From: an uncultured Lachnoclostridium sp.
GTDB taxonomy: Bacteria; Bacillota; Clostridia; Lachnospirales; Lachnospiraceae
Reading direction: 5' to 3'
DNA: 43,979 nucleotides
Assembly (NCBI GenBank): GCA_946402335.1
Contig: CAMIWE010000015.1
Coordinates: forward strand, 1-43,979
Part shown: positions 34,168 to 42,672 of the stretch, piece by piece
Layout of the letters: each line of letters opens with the position of its first letter
Numbering within the stretch: the first letter of the stretch is position 1
Notes under the pieces: generated by a model
Database searches by the model: none
What the model was told of the DNA's origin: nothing
The model's input: only the letters and a program-made list of their open reading frames with translations
Made by a program: the position numbers and the translations under genes

Positions 34168-37100
34168 TTAATATGCCGGAATCTTCACCGGTGTGGTGGA
34201 AATATTATATGTGGAATTGGCCGGATAATCATTGTCATAATAGTTTCTCGTGATCAAATGTCCCGTTACAGCTGCGGTAGTCGCTGCAGTTGTTGACAAC
34301 GGAATGTCGACCGTACAGGATGCCGTTTCTGTAGACGTATGACCGTCTTTCCAGGTTCCGAACGTAACGATTCTTGTAATGCCGTATGACTTTCCGTTTA
34401 CATACAGATCAAAGACGTAGGAATAAGGATCCGTATATCCTTTGTGCGAAAAACTATAGGTAAATTTCACTCTTACCGAGGATGCGCTTCTGCTGACAAC
34501 CTCTGCCTTGATGGTAAGGATTTCCTCCAGTCCGGAAACCGTAGACTGATCTACCGAATACAACGTCTGTGCTCCGGATACAGGAGTCGGTTTATACTCA
34601 AAGGTAATCGTTTTAGCCGTCGTGGAATCCCACTTAACGCTTTGCGACGAAGGTGTATTATAACCCGTTTTTGCGGGAGCACTGATCGTATTGGTCGTAC
34701 CATAACGATACTTCACAGTTGCCGTTCCCAGTGCCGTTCCGTTTGTCGATTTATATACAACATTGTAGGTATACTCGTTTCCTAAAACCTTCGCAAAAAT
34801 ATCGCTCGCTGTTACATTTCCGGATACCGTGATGGATTCTTTTCCCTTGGAGGAAATGGAATAACCCGTCGTAGCAGCATAGGTTACCGCCAACACATCT
34901 CCCTTGTATACCGTTGCACCGCTTGAAAGTGCGCCGGTAGATGCTCCGGCCTTCGAAGAGGTTCTCTTCACGGTGATCGTATACCCGGTTCCTGTTGACC
35001 ATGTCACCTTATAAGCGGGAATTACCGTGTAAGTAAACGTGATCGTTTTTGCGGAAGTGGAATCCCATGCAACATTCTGTGCGGCAGGAGTTTCATATCC
35101 GAGTTTGGCAGGAGCCGTAATCTTATTGGTTGTTCCGAAACGATACTTTACGGTTGTTGATCCAAGGCTTGTTCCGTCCGAAGACTTATATACAACGTTA
35201 TAAGTGTACTCGTTTCCTAATGCTGTTGCATAAATATCTGACGACGTAACATTTCCGGATACGGTCACGGATTCTTTGCCTTTTGCGGAAATGGAATAAC
35301 CGGTCGATGCCGTATAGGTTATTGCCAATACATCTCCCTTGTATACCGTTGCTCCGCTTGAAAGTGCACCGGTAGATGCTCCGGCCTTCGAAGAGGTTCT
35401 CTTCACGGCAATAGAATAACCGGTTCCGGTCGACCATGTCACTTTATAAGAAGCAATTACCGTGTATGTAAACGTGATCGTTTTTGCGGTCGTGGAATCC
35501 CATGCAACGTTCTGTGCGGCAGGCGTTTCATATCCAACCTTCGCAGGGGCCGTTATCTTATTCGTTGTACCAAAACGGTATGTAGCCGTGGTGGATCCTA
35601 AACTTGTTCCGTCCGAGGACTTATAAACGATATTGTATGTGTATTCGTTGGCCTGCGCCTTAGCAAATACAGATGCGGTTGTTACATCCCCGGCAACTTC
35701 AATCAACTCGACACCCTTTGCCGTTATTGAGTAACCGGTTGCCGGTGTATAGGTAACCTTCAATACATCGCCTTCATATACGGTATCTCCGCTGTGAATG
35801 GTTCCGAGCGCGGCACCCTTCTTCGAAGAAGTACGTTTAATCGAAATGGTATATCCGGTAGCACTTTCCACCCAGTTCGTAGAGAACGGAGCGTATTTGT
35901 CTTCTTCCGAGATTACTTCATTTTCGTAATTGATATAGGTCTTTGACGCGAAATAATACTCGTACAGGGCCACGCACAAATCCTTAAGCTTCTTATTCTG
36001 TCCATTCAACAAACTATTCTTGACATAAGACATAGGATTAAACTTCACGACACCGTTTCCAACGGCAAATGAAAGATCCTCATTCAGCCTTGCAGGATTC
36101 GCAACCTTCTTTTCAAGATAGAAGCCTCCTTCTCCGGGCTTTTCCTTCAAGCCGTATTCCGATGCCTGAACGCCATCATCAACAGTGAAGTACAGCCGGC
36201 AGATCAAAGAAGATTCCAGAATCAGGCTGCACCCTACAACATGAATACCTTCCGGCAAGTCTGTCAAAGAAGTGATCACCGGTGAAACCGAATCAAGATC
36301 CGAAAGAACACTCTCTGCGGAACGCAGATTGCATTGCTCCACATCCTTTGACAGCGAACTCGTATTGTAATTGAAATACAATTGCGAATAGGTGCTGTAT
36401 GTAAGAACTGCCTCCGCCAGCTTTCTGGCCGTCTCCGGATAAGCATCTGATTTTGTCAGTGCTTCACAATACTCTTTCACGGACCATTTTGCGGTTGCAG
36501 CAGTTTCAAAGTCATCCAGTGATCCACCGTTGTATTTACCGTCACCGACAATAATTCTTGTCGTAATATCATCGGAAAGATTCTTCGGCGCAATCAACGC
36601 TTCGGTAATGTAGTATACCTGCCCGGATACTTCGGTTCCGTCTCCGATTTTAATCTCGCTGAAAGCTTCCGAACCATCTGCAAAAGAAACTACAGCGTAT
36701 ACGTTTCTGTCAAAAAGATCGTCTTCAATATCAAAGCAGAATCTCAGATTAATCTTATCTGACAGGTCAACAAAGTAACCTTTGCAGGAAGCCTTCTTTT
36801 CATAGACAGCATACAGTGTCGTATCGGCCTCAAACGAAACCGCATCGCCCGGATGATACTTAACGACAGTATCGGATTTGCCGGTTGCCCAACCGGTGAA
36901 TACCATATCCGTTTTCTTGGGCTTCTGAGCGGTAATCGTTATTGTTTCGCCGCAAAGCTGTTTCTGTGCTTCCGGTACTCCGGTTCCTCCGTTTGCATCA
37001 TAGGAAATCAGGAACGAACTGCGAACCCATACTGCATAAAGCGTTATATCAGTATTGTCCGTATAATATCCGCCTGCGGCGTATGATGCTTCACTTGCAT

Positions 37101-39918
37101 TAGCAGCAGTTGCCCAGCCAAGGAAGCGGAATCCTTCTTTCGAAGGCTCCGTTGTACTGAGTTGTAACTTCACTCCGTATTTCTTCGTCTGCGGCGACGG
37201 TGCTCCGGTTCCTCCGTTTGCGTCGAACTGAACCGTATATTTCTTCTCTGACCAAACCGCGTAAAGAGTTACAGCAGAATTTGCCGTATACTTTCCGCCT
37301 GCGGCATACTGTGCAGTTGTGGCCGTACTTGACGTTGCCCACCCCAAGAAATCATATCCGGTTTTAGAGGGGATAGTTGTGCTGAGCGTCAGCGCCTCTC
37401 CGTACTTTTTAGTCTGTGCCGGCGGAGCTCCCGTACCTCCGTTCGCGTCGTATTTGACGGCAAATGTCTTCTTCGACCATACCGCATAAAGCGTTGCGGC
37501 AGCATTCGCCGTATACTTTCCGCCTGCGGCATACTGTGCTGTGGTGGCCGTGCTGGATGTTGCCCATCCGAGGAAATCAAAACCTTCTTTAGAAGGCTCT
37601 GTAGTACTGAGTGTCAGAGTCTCCCCGTATGTTTTCGTCTGTGCAGCCGGCGCTCCCGTGCCTCCGTTTGCATCATATTGAATTTGATATTTTTTCTTAC
37701 TCCATACCGCATACAGCGTCGTGTCGGCGTTGGTCGTAAACTTTCCGCCCGCCTTATACTGTGCGGTAGTCGCATTACTGGATGTTGCCCATCCCAGGAA
37801 ATCAAATCCGGTTTTTGAAGGCGTCGAAGTCGAAAGTACCAGATCTATTCCGCGTATTTTCGTCTGACTGACCGGGCCACCTTCGCCGCCGTTTGCGTTA
37901 AATGTAACCGTGTAATCCCATCTTGCATATAGCGTGGCATTTGACGTCGGTTTATACGTTCCGGAAAGAGCACTTCCTGAAAAATCCGACTTCGTATACC
38001 AGCCGCTGAATTTGGCACCGGACATAACCGGTGTAGGCAAGTAGATTGTCTTTCCTTCCTGCGTCAGCTCGCTATAGGTCGTCACGCTTCCGTTATTTAC
38101 GGAAAATGTCGTCCTGTAGTAAGTTTTCGTGCTTACCGTATCCGATAAACGGCCATAACTGTCTTTCGCCGCGATGTAATATTTTCCGGGTTCCGTAATG
38201 TCTTTCGTGATTAACTCATTGGTAGTAGGTGTTGACAATTTCGTATAGGGATTGTCTGTAACATTACTTTTGGTTCCATAATAATACCCGACTATGGTAG
38301 CATCCTCTCCATAGTATTCCATGGCGGCATTAATAAACATATTTTCATCGTTTTCATACAAGTTAATTGTAGGTTTCAGGCTGGTAGTAAGAAGCTTCCA
38401 TTTCTGTTTATCGCTTCCGTTAAACTTATCAACCTCTACATTTACTGCGTCTGCATTCTTGCCATCATGGACGGTAAGGTATCCGCCCAACATATCTCTG
38501 ATATAATAATATCCGTCACTGGTTTTTTCAAAGAACCATTGCTGACCCGCAGATCCATCGCCATGAAACTGAACTACATTTGCGGGACGACTTGTAGAAT
38601 TGCTCTGTGTGGTGACAAATTTGCCCGAAGCCACTAACGCTATATAGTTGGCGTTATAAGGCAACGATGTATTGTTTCCGATTGCAAAATACTGAGCTCC
38701 GTTGCCTAATGGCGAATAGATCTGAACATTTCTTCCATCGGAAGAATCCGTATGCCCATTGGATACATCCAGGACCTTCCCACCGATTTTCGAAGTAATC
38801 ACATAATTGCCTGAATATATAATTGTTTTAGCTATTCCCGACGCGGGTGCCAGGCGCCATTTCTGTGCGTCCGCTCTTGTACATGCTTCCGCTCTTACAT
38901 AGTCGGAACTTCCTACCGTGAGGTAGTTTCCCCATTGGTTTTTAATGTAATACCAATCTCCTCCCGCCGACTCGAAATACCAGTTCTGTCCCTGGTTACC
39001 CGTTCCGGTCAATTCCCATTGCTGGATATTGGTCGGTTCTGCCAGGTTCCCTTCCGAATCCAAAACCTTTCCTGAGCAGTATGTTTTAAGAAAATATCCC
39101 TGTTTCGCAGAATTATACTTAATGTCAAATACCTGCGCAGTGATTCCTGTAGGCGCATGAACAGAAGCCCTGCTTCCGTTGGCCTGATTGTTCGGATCAA
39201 TCTGCAAAACCTTACCACCGATAGCGGAATAAATGTAATACTTTCCTTCCGGGATGCTGGCAATTTCATATGTGTTAGGAACTACCGTAAAAACGTGGAC
39301 TTCACGAATCTCATAGTTCCAATCTCTGGTGCCTGCAGCATTCTTATAAGGATTTCCGTTGCTATCCTTTCCGCCCCATGATTCAAATACTCTAATTCTT
39401 CCTGCTTCTTTAGTTGCCTCATTATTTACCAAAACATAATGAGAATTACCTGTCTTTCGCAAAATTACATACTTGCCTGCATTAACATATCCTTTAACCG
39501 CTTCAACGGTGTTAGTTCCTTCCTCATAAATCAACGTTCTTCCGTGCTGACTCGCATAAGTCACTGCGGCCGTACGGTTTTGGGCATACATTCCGGAATC
39601 AATCTGGTTGTTCCTTTTCTCCCATTCCCAATATATATCAGGGTTAAAAACCGAAGGATCATTAACCTCAATTCCCGTGTAAACCAATAGTCTTGCCTTT
39701 GCGACTACATAGCATCCCCAGTCGCGCATGTCTTCCGAATAGGATTGGTTCTGCGACCACCATCCCCAGCCGTTAGACCAATCTCCCGTTGCGTAATACT
39801 CTCCGTTTTGCCCGGTTCCTCCGGCAATTACCGTACTCGCAGAACTGGTTACAATACCGCTGATGAAAACAGCAATTATCAACCAATACACGAATACTAT
39901 GGCTTTGCTTTTCTTCAT
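34168..39918 (-). CDS. Giant secreted multidomain protein: C39-like peptidase, ricin lectin, InlB and MucBP-like repeats
   Basis: 1916 residues from ATG 39918 (GGGAGAAG upstream); the longer ORF to 40008 starts within the promoter. Signal peptide about 1-32. A papain/C39-like peptidase domain (about 35-215) has Cys69 in DWGCYVVAKARLL and His160 in GNSHYVLVNNE; the third residue may lie in FESWGG. Two ricin-type beta-trefoil regions follow (about 220-357 and 360-515, QxW motifs). InlB/Listeria-Bacteroides-type repeats of about 75 residues (YDANGGTGAP, FLGWATSS, TLYAVWS) span 603-1040. A unique region spans 1040-1345, three tandem repeats of about 145 residues with a MucBP-like half span 1349-1776, and a beta-rich C-terminus ends the protein. 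There is no LPXTG or other anchor. Likely a glycan-binding surface or secreted protein, possibly with proteolytic activity. Confidence 0.88.
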   Translation of the reverse strand: MKKSKAIVFVYWLIIAVFISGIVTSSASTVIAGGTGQNGEYYATGDWSNGWGWWSQNQSYSEDMRDWGCYVVAKARLLVYTGIEVNDPSVFNPDIYWEWEKRNNQIDSGMYAQNRTAAVTYASQHGRTLIYEEGTNTVEAVKGYVNAGKYVILRKTGNSHYVLVNNEATKEAGRIRVFESWGGKDSNGNPYKNAAGTRDWNYEIREVHVFTVVPNTYEIASIPEGKYYIYSAIGGKVLQIDPNNQANGSRASVHAPTGITAQVFDIKYNSAKQGYFLKTYCSGKVLDSEGNLAEPTNIQQWELTGTGNQGQNWYFESAGGDWYYIKNQWGNYLTVGSSDYVRAEACTRADAQKWRLAPASGIAKTIIYSGNYVITSKIGGKVLDVSNGHTDSSDGRNVQIYSPLGNGAQYFAIGNNTSLPYNANYIALVASGKFVTTQSNSTSRPANVVQFHGDGSAGQQWFFEKTSDGYYYIRDMLGGYLTVHDGKNADAVNVEVDKFNGSDKQKWKLLTTSLKPTINLYENDENMFINAAMEYYGEDATIVGYYYGTKSNVTDNPYTKLSTPTTNELITKDITEPGKYYIAAKDSYGRLSDTVSTKTYYRTTFSVNNGSVTTYSELTQEGKTIYLPTPVMSGAKFSGWYTKSDFSGSALSGTYKPTSNATLYARWDYTVTFNANGGEGGPVSQTKIRGIDLVLSTSTPSKTGFDFLGWATSSNATTAQYKAGGKFTTNADTTLYAVWSKKKYQIQYDANGGTGAPAAQTKTYGETLTLSTTEPSKEGFDFLGWATSSTATTAQYAAGGKYTANAAATLYAVWSKKTFAVKYDANGGTGAPPAQTKKYGEALTLSTTIPSKTGYDFLGWATSSTATTAQYAAGGKYTANSAVTLYAVWSEKKYTVQFDANGGTGAPSPQTKKYGVKLQLSTTEPSKEGFRFLGWATAANASEASYAAGGYYTDNTDITLYAVWVRSSFLISYDANGGTGVPEAQKQLCGETITITAQKPKKTDMVFTGWATGKSDTVVKYHPGDAVSFEADTTLYAVYEKKASCKGYFVDLSDKINLRFCFDIEDDLFDRNVYAVVSFADGSEAFSEIKIGDGTEVSGQVYYITEALIAPKNLSDDITTRIIVGDGKYNGGSLDDFETAATAKWSVKEYCEALTKSDAYPETARKLAEAVLTYSTYSQLYFNYNTSSLSKDVEQCNLRSAESVLSDLDSVSPVITSLTDLPEGIHVVGCSLILESSLICRLYFTVDDGVQASEYGLKEKPGEGGFYLEKKVANPARLNEDLSFAVGNGVVKFNPMSYVKNSLLNGQNKKLKDLCVALYEYYFASKTYINYENEVISEEDKYAPFSTNWVESATGYTISIKRTSSKKGAALGTIHSGDTVYEGDVLKVTYTPATGYSITAKGVELIEVAGDVTTASVFAKAQANEYTYNIVYKSSDGTSLGSTTATYRFGTTNKITAPAKVGYETPAAQNVAWDSTTAKTITFTYTVIASYKVTWSTGTGYSIAVKRTSSKAGASTGALSSGATVYKGDVLAITYTASTGYSISAKGKESVTVSGNVTSSDIYATALGNEYTYNVVYKSSDGTSLGSTTVKYRFGTTNKITAPAKLGYETPAAQNVAWDSTSAKTITFTYTVIPAYKVTWSTGTGYTITVKRTSSKAGASTGALSSGATVYKGDVLAVTYAATTGYSISSKGKESITVSGNVTASDIFAKVLGNEYTYNVVYKSTNGTALGTATVKYRYGTTNTISAPAKTGYNTPSSQSVKWDSTTAKTITFEYKPTPVSGAQTLYSVDQSTVSGLEEILTIKAEVVSRSASSVRVKFTYSFSHKGYTDPYSYVFDLYVNGKSYGITRIVTFGTWKDGHTSTETASCTVDIPLSTTAATTAAVTGHLITRNYYDNDYPANSTYNISTTPVKIPAY
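34590..35880 (-). repeat. Three tandem repeats of about 435 bases in the giant gene
   Basis: The stretch coding for TGYTITVKRTSSKAGASTG... recurs at about 34950, 35390 and 35820, with high DNA identity between the first two. Each unit joins a beta domain with a MucBP-like half (NEYTYNVVYKSSDGTSLG). Confidence 0.85.
36790..38115 (-). repeat. InlB B-repeat tandem array in the giant gene
   Basis: About seven units of around 225 bases, each coding for YDANGG...FLGWA...TLYAVWS. The middle ones are nearly identical, which points to recent tandem expansion. Confidence 0.88.
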
Positions 39919-39979
39919 GGCTTTTCTTCTCCCTGCGTTTAATTTTTCGAAAATTCCCTCATTTTGGGAACATATTTGT

Positions 39980-40008
39980 ATCGTATCAAATAAGGCTATA
40001 CATGTCAA
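39980..40008 (-). promoter_or_regulatory. Promoter of the giant secreted protein gene
   Basis: Perfect TTGACA, a 17-base spacer, and TACGAT on the minus strand, about 60 bases before ATG 39918. Confidence 0.75.
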
Positions 40009-40042
40009 TTAAGCTCCTCCCCTTTTTTCATTCAAATCCAAC

Positions 40043-40080
40043 AAAAAATGCGATCTTGAACTTAATCAAAATCGCATTTT
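40043..40080 (-). terminator. Terminator of the kinase gene
   Basis: Ten-base-pair stem AAAATGCGAT/ATCGCATTTT with a 16-base loop, followed by T on the minus strand. About 110 bases after the kinase stop. Confidence 0.75.
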
Positions 40081-40190
40081 CCGAATTCTTATGCTGTCGG
40101 CACACATATGCCATCAGCATATTCTGTAATCTTTAATCAAACAAGGCGGTATCACAGTTTCATTCCCGCCGGCGCGAAGCCCCCGCGCCT

Positions 40191-41291
40191 TTATTTTGCA
40201 ATATTGATTCCCGCTGTGGCGGCGACCGCCATCACGCCCAGAATGACTGCGCCGAAAATCAGCAGACAGCCGAAAAGCCATACGCCGGCGGACACAATCC
40301 TGCGGATTCCGTCATTCTTGATTTTGGTAAGGAGCGGCATACGATTGCGGATTCCGAGATAGTCAAACCCGAACGCCACCGTCCAAACAAAAAGCAACGC
40401 CCAGAGGATGCTCTCCGCAATGCGGTACACAAGCGGATCGTCGGTTCCGATGATATAGTAAACCGTCATGTATCCGCCGATGAAATACCCGAGAACCGCG
40501 ATAATCTTCTTCCAGGTCAGGCCGGTCCGGAACCCGGGAAGAGTATAGGAAGATCGCCCGGTCGAATCGGCAAGAAGATTGGCCGGCATATGAAGCGACC
40601 CCCGCAATTCCGAAACGCTCTGCACACGGGCGTCCGGATCCAGGTTCGTACAGTGCTTGATCAACTCCCGGCAAGGTCCCGTCGCAAGACGGTTCTGCGG
40701 AAGCTCGCCGGTCAGCATTTCATTTAGGATTACGCCAAGTGCGTATACGTCGGTCCGCTCATCCGATGCGGCAAATCCGAATTGCTCCGGCGCAGCATAC
40801 CCGGGCGTCCCGAGAAGGATTGTGTCCTTATTTGCAATGTGGGCGAATTTGGCGGCGTCAAGGTCGATGATCACCGGCCGGTTGTTCCTCGTCAGGATGA
40901 TATTTTCCGGCTTCAGATCGCGGCATACGACCGGCTGCGTCGCGTGGTGCAGGACATCCAGCGTATCGCACAAAAGGGCGATGATGCGCTTGGCCGTTGA
41001 TTCCGGAAGAGGCCCCTGCTCGTCCATAACCTGACGGAGCGTCTTCCCGCTGATGTATTCCTCAATGACAATGACGAAATCATCATCGTCGTAGCAGCCG
41101 TAAATCATCGGAATCCCCGGAAAAATCTGCTGTTTCAGATACCGGTACAACGCGCCGTTGTAGCGCGAAAGACGCTTTTTCACAAACACCTGCCCGGACT
41201 CGATATGGCGCACGAGCGTGACTTTTCCGCCGTCGCCGATCGGTTCCAGGTCGCGATAGAATGACAGTTCACATTTATCCTGTGGGCTCAT
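40191..41291 (-). CDS. Membrane Ser/Thr protein kinase with altered HRD and DFG motifs
   Basis: 366 residues. The Hanks-type kinase domain (about 10-245) has a Gly loop IGDGGKVTLV (18-27), Lys38 (VFVKK), catalytic loop CRDLKPEN (123-130), metal site DLD (143-145) in place of DFG, and APEQ (167-170). Catalytic Asp125, Asn130 and Asp143 are present, so activity is likely despite Cys for His in HRD. Three membrane helices form the C-terminus (about 258-280, 295-318, 335-362). There are no extracellular PASTA domains. AAGGGGG precedes the ATG. It is divergent from HTH2 with a 195-base shared region; kinase/HTH neighbours suggest that HTH2 may be its target or regulator, which is inference. Confidence 0.9.
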   Translation of the reverse strand: MSPQDKCELSFYRDLEPIGDGGKVTLVRHIESGQVFVKKRLSRYNGALYRYLKQQIFPGIPMIYGCYDDDDFVIVIEEYISGKTLRQVMDEQGPLPESTAKRIIALLCDTLDVLHHATQPVVCRDLKPENIILTRNNRPVIIDLDAAKFAHIANKDTILLGTPGYAAPEQFGFAASDERTDVYALGVILNEMLTGELPQNRLATGPCRELIKHCTNLDPDARVQSVSELRGSLHMPANLLADSTGRSSYTLPGFRTGLTWKKIIAVLGYFIGGYMTVYYIIGTDDPLVYRIAESILWALLFVWTVAFGFDYLGIRNRMPLLTKIKNDGIRRIVSAGVWLFGCLLIFGAVILGVMAVAATAGINIAK

Positions 41292-41441
41292 TGAACTATC
41301 CCCCTTTATTCAGTAAAGTAAATAGGGATTTTGCGCACCGGCTTGATTTTCAAAATTTTCGCCGATGCCTGTGCCGTTCCGTTTTCCGTATAAAACCGGG
41401 CCCGGCAGGCTTTTCCAAACCGGACATCCGATATCATTTTC

Positions 41442-41470
41442 AGTTTATCACAGTCTCTGACCGCGGTCAA
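41442..41470 (-). promoter_or_regulatory. Kinase promoter with a 12-base palindrome over its -35 element
   Basis: TTGACC, a 17-base spacer, and TAAACT on the minus strand. The perfect palindrome TGACCGCGGTCA (41458-41469) covers the -35 box and lies about 18 bases before the HTH2 start codon. It could therefore act as a shared operator for the divergent kinase/HTH2 pair. Confidence 0.6.
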
Positions 41471-41486
41471 ATGAAAGGAGGTAATC

Positions 41487-41927
41487 ATGACAATAAAAAC
41501 AACCGATGATCTGCATTGTTTTTTGAACCGGGTTCATACTCCGGAAGAATTGAATGAATACCTCGCCGCCATCCGCAGTGAGGCCGCCACGCTTACCCTC
41601 AGCAACTACTTAAACGAGATTATGCACGACAAATGCCTGCTCCTTCGGAACGTCGTCGCGGAAAGCAACCTTGAGCAGCATTATGCCTACCAGATCATCA
41701 ACGGCAACAAGCAGAACCCGTCGCGCATCAAAGTGCTGGCGCTCTGCATTGCCTGCCATATGACCCTTTCGGAAACCCAGCATGCCCTCGGGATTTCCCA
41801 GAACGGAATCCTCTACCCGCGCAGTTCCTTCGACGCAATCATCATTTATAACCTGAATATAGGCAACTGGTCCGTCGTCAACATCAACGAGCAGCTGCAC
41901 GCCGAAGGACTCTCGCTGATTGAATAG
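41487..41927 (+). CDS. Small helix-turn-helix-like protein HTH2, next to the kinase
   Basis: 146 residues, AGGAGG six bases before the ATG. Same fold as HTH1 at 28067: LSNYLNEIMHDKCLLLRNVV, then HYAYQIINGNKQNPSRIKVL (probable turn and recognition helix), the near-invariant CIACHMTLSETQ, and the ILYPRSSFDAIIIYNLN end. It resembles small lambda-repressor-like proteins. It lacks the charged tail of HTH1. Ends in its own terminator; array 2 begins about 50 bases later. Whether it binds the array or the TGACCGCGGTCA palindrome cannot be told. Confidence 0.78.
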   Translation: MTIKTTDDLHCFLNRVHTPEELNEYLAAIRSEAATLTLSNYLNEIMHDKCLLLRNVVAESNLEQHYAYQIINGNKQNPSRIKVLALCIACHMTLSETQHALGISQNGILYPRSSFDAIIIYNLNIGNWSVVNINEQLHAEGLSLIE

Positions 41928-41949
41928 AATCATAATTAACATCTGTATG

Positions 41950-41985
41950 CCCGCTCCGACACAACGTCGGGGCGGGTTTTTATTT
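41950..41985 (+). terminator. Terminator of HTH2
   Basis: Stem CCCGCTCCGAC/GTCGGGGCGGG with one G-U pair and a 5-base loop, followed by TTTTTATTT. Confidence 0.9.
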
Positions 41986-42032
41986 GTGATGTTTTGGGCA
42001 GGCGGGGCGTAAAATGGGTTGATGGGCAAGTT

Positions 42033-42645
42033 GAATACCACTATCTCACTTCTGACTAGTACTCAATTTGATATCTGATGGTTTTAGTACCACAGTTTCA
42101 ACGGCGCCACAATTATCATTGGTACTAAACCGGATAATTAGGCATTTGAGTACCACTTCATCACCTCTGGTGTGGCACTCAATTTCATTTTTTCAAGTTT
42201 GAGTACCACACTTTTTTCACTGCTATCCTCTTCAATGATACTAAACTGAATATATTATAATTTGAGTACCACAATCTTCCAGTTATTCTGGTACTCATTT
42301 CAATGAATTCCGGTTTGAGTACCATGATTTTCACATTACAACCATCTTGGATGGTACTAAACAAGTTAAACCACAATTTGAGTACCATTGAATTCCATCC
42401 GGAGTGGTACTCAACTTAATAAATTCCAACTTGAGTACCACACTTCTTTCACTTTCCCATTTTTCGAATGGTACTAAACAAGATAAACCATGATTTGAGT
42501 ACCAAAGACTTCCCGTCAAGTGATACCAAACTCTATAAATCAATTATTGAGTACCATGATTAGTCCATTGCCCCCCATCTATCAACCCCACTCAATCCTC
42601 CAAAAAGAAAAAAGAGTACCACGGCTCCCAAACGCCGTGGTACTC
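42033..42645. repeat. Array 2 of GAGTACCA/TGGTACTC half-sites
   Basis: Eleven inverted pairs. Left halves start at 42033, 42085, 42148, 42201, 42264, 42317, 42380, 42433, 42497, 42549 and 42614; right halves at 42057, 42120, 42173, 42236, 42289, 42352, 42405, 42469, 42521, 42586 (eroded) and 42638. Distances within pairs alternate 24, 35, 25, 35, 25, 35, 25, 36, 24, 37, 24; all ten gaps from a right half to the next left half are 28. The block 42173-42571 matches array 1 (27589-27987) over 399 bases without gaps, about 23 mismatches by eye, with 193 identical bases in a row. It fills the 745-base gene-free stretch 41928-42672 together with two terminators. Confidence 0.95.
42606..42645 (-). 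terminator. GH43 terminator built from an array unit
   Basis: Perfect 12-base-pair stem GAGTACCACGGC/GCCGTGGTACTC with an 8-base loop, followed on the minus strand by TTTTTTC. The stem ends are a standard array half-site pair in exact phase (28 bases) with the preceding unit. Lies 27 bases after the GH43 stop. Confidence 0.88.
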
Positions 42646-42672
42646 AATGCAAGAATCAATAAAACTCTAACC

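Noticed and set aside
34168-34300. LPXTG-type or other anchor at the giant protein C-terminus
   Set aside because: The protein ends in STTPVKIPAY without LPXTG, a hydrophobic segment or a positive tail.
40090-40125. TATGCTG/CAGCATA palindrome after the kinase gene
   Set aside because: Imperfect stem without a T run; a similar ATGCTG/CAGCAT occurs near 33942, but two short matches are too little to call an element.
27589-42645. Arrays as ends of a transposon
   Set aside because: The copies are direct, no transposase or integrase lies between them, and no target duplication was seen. Recombination between them remains possible and is listed as a finding.
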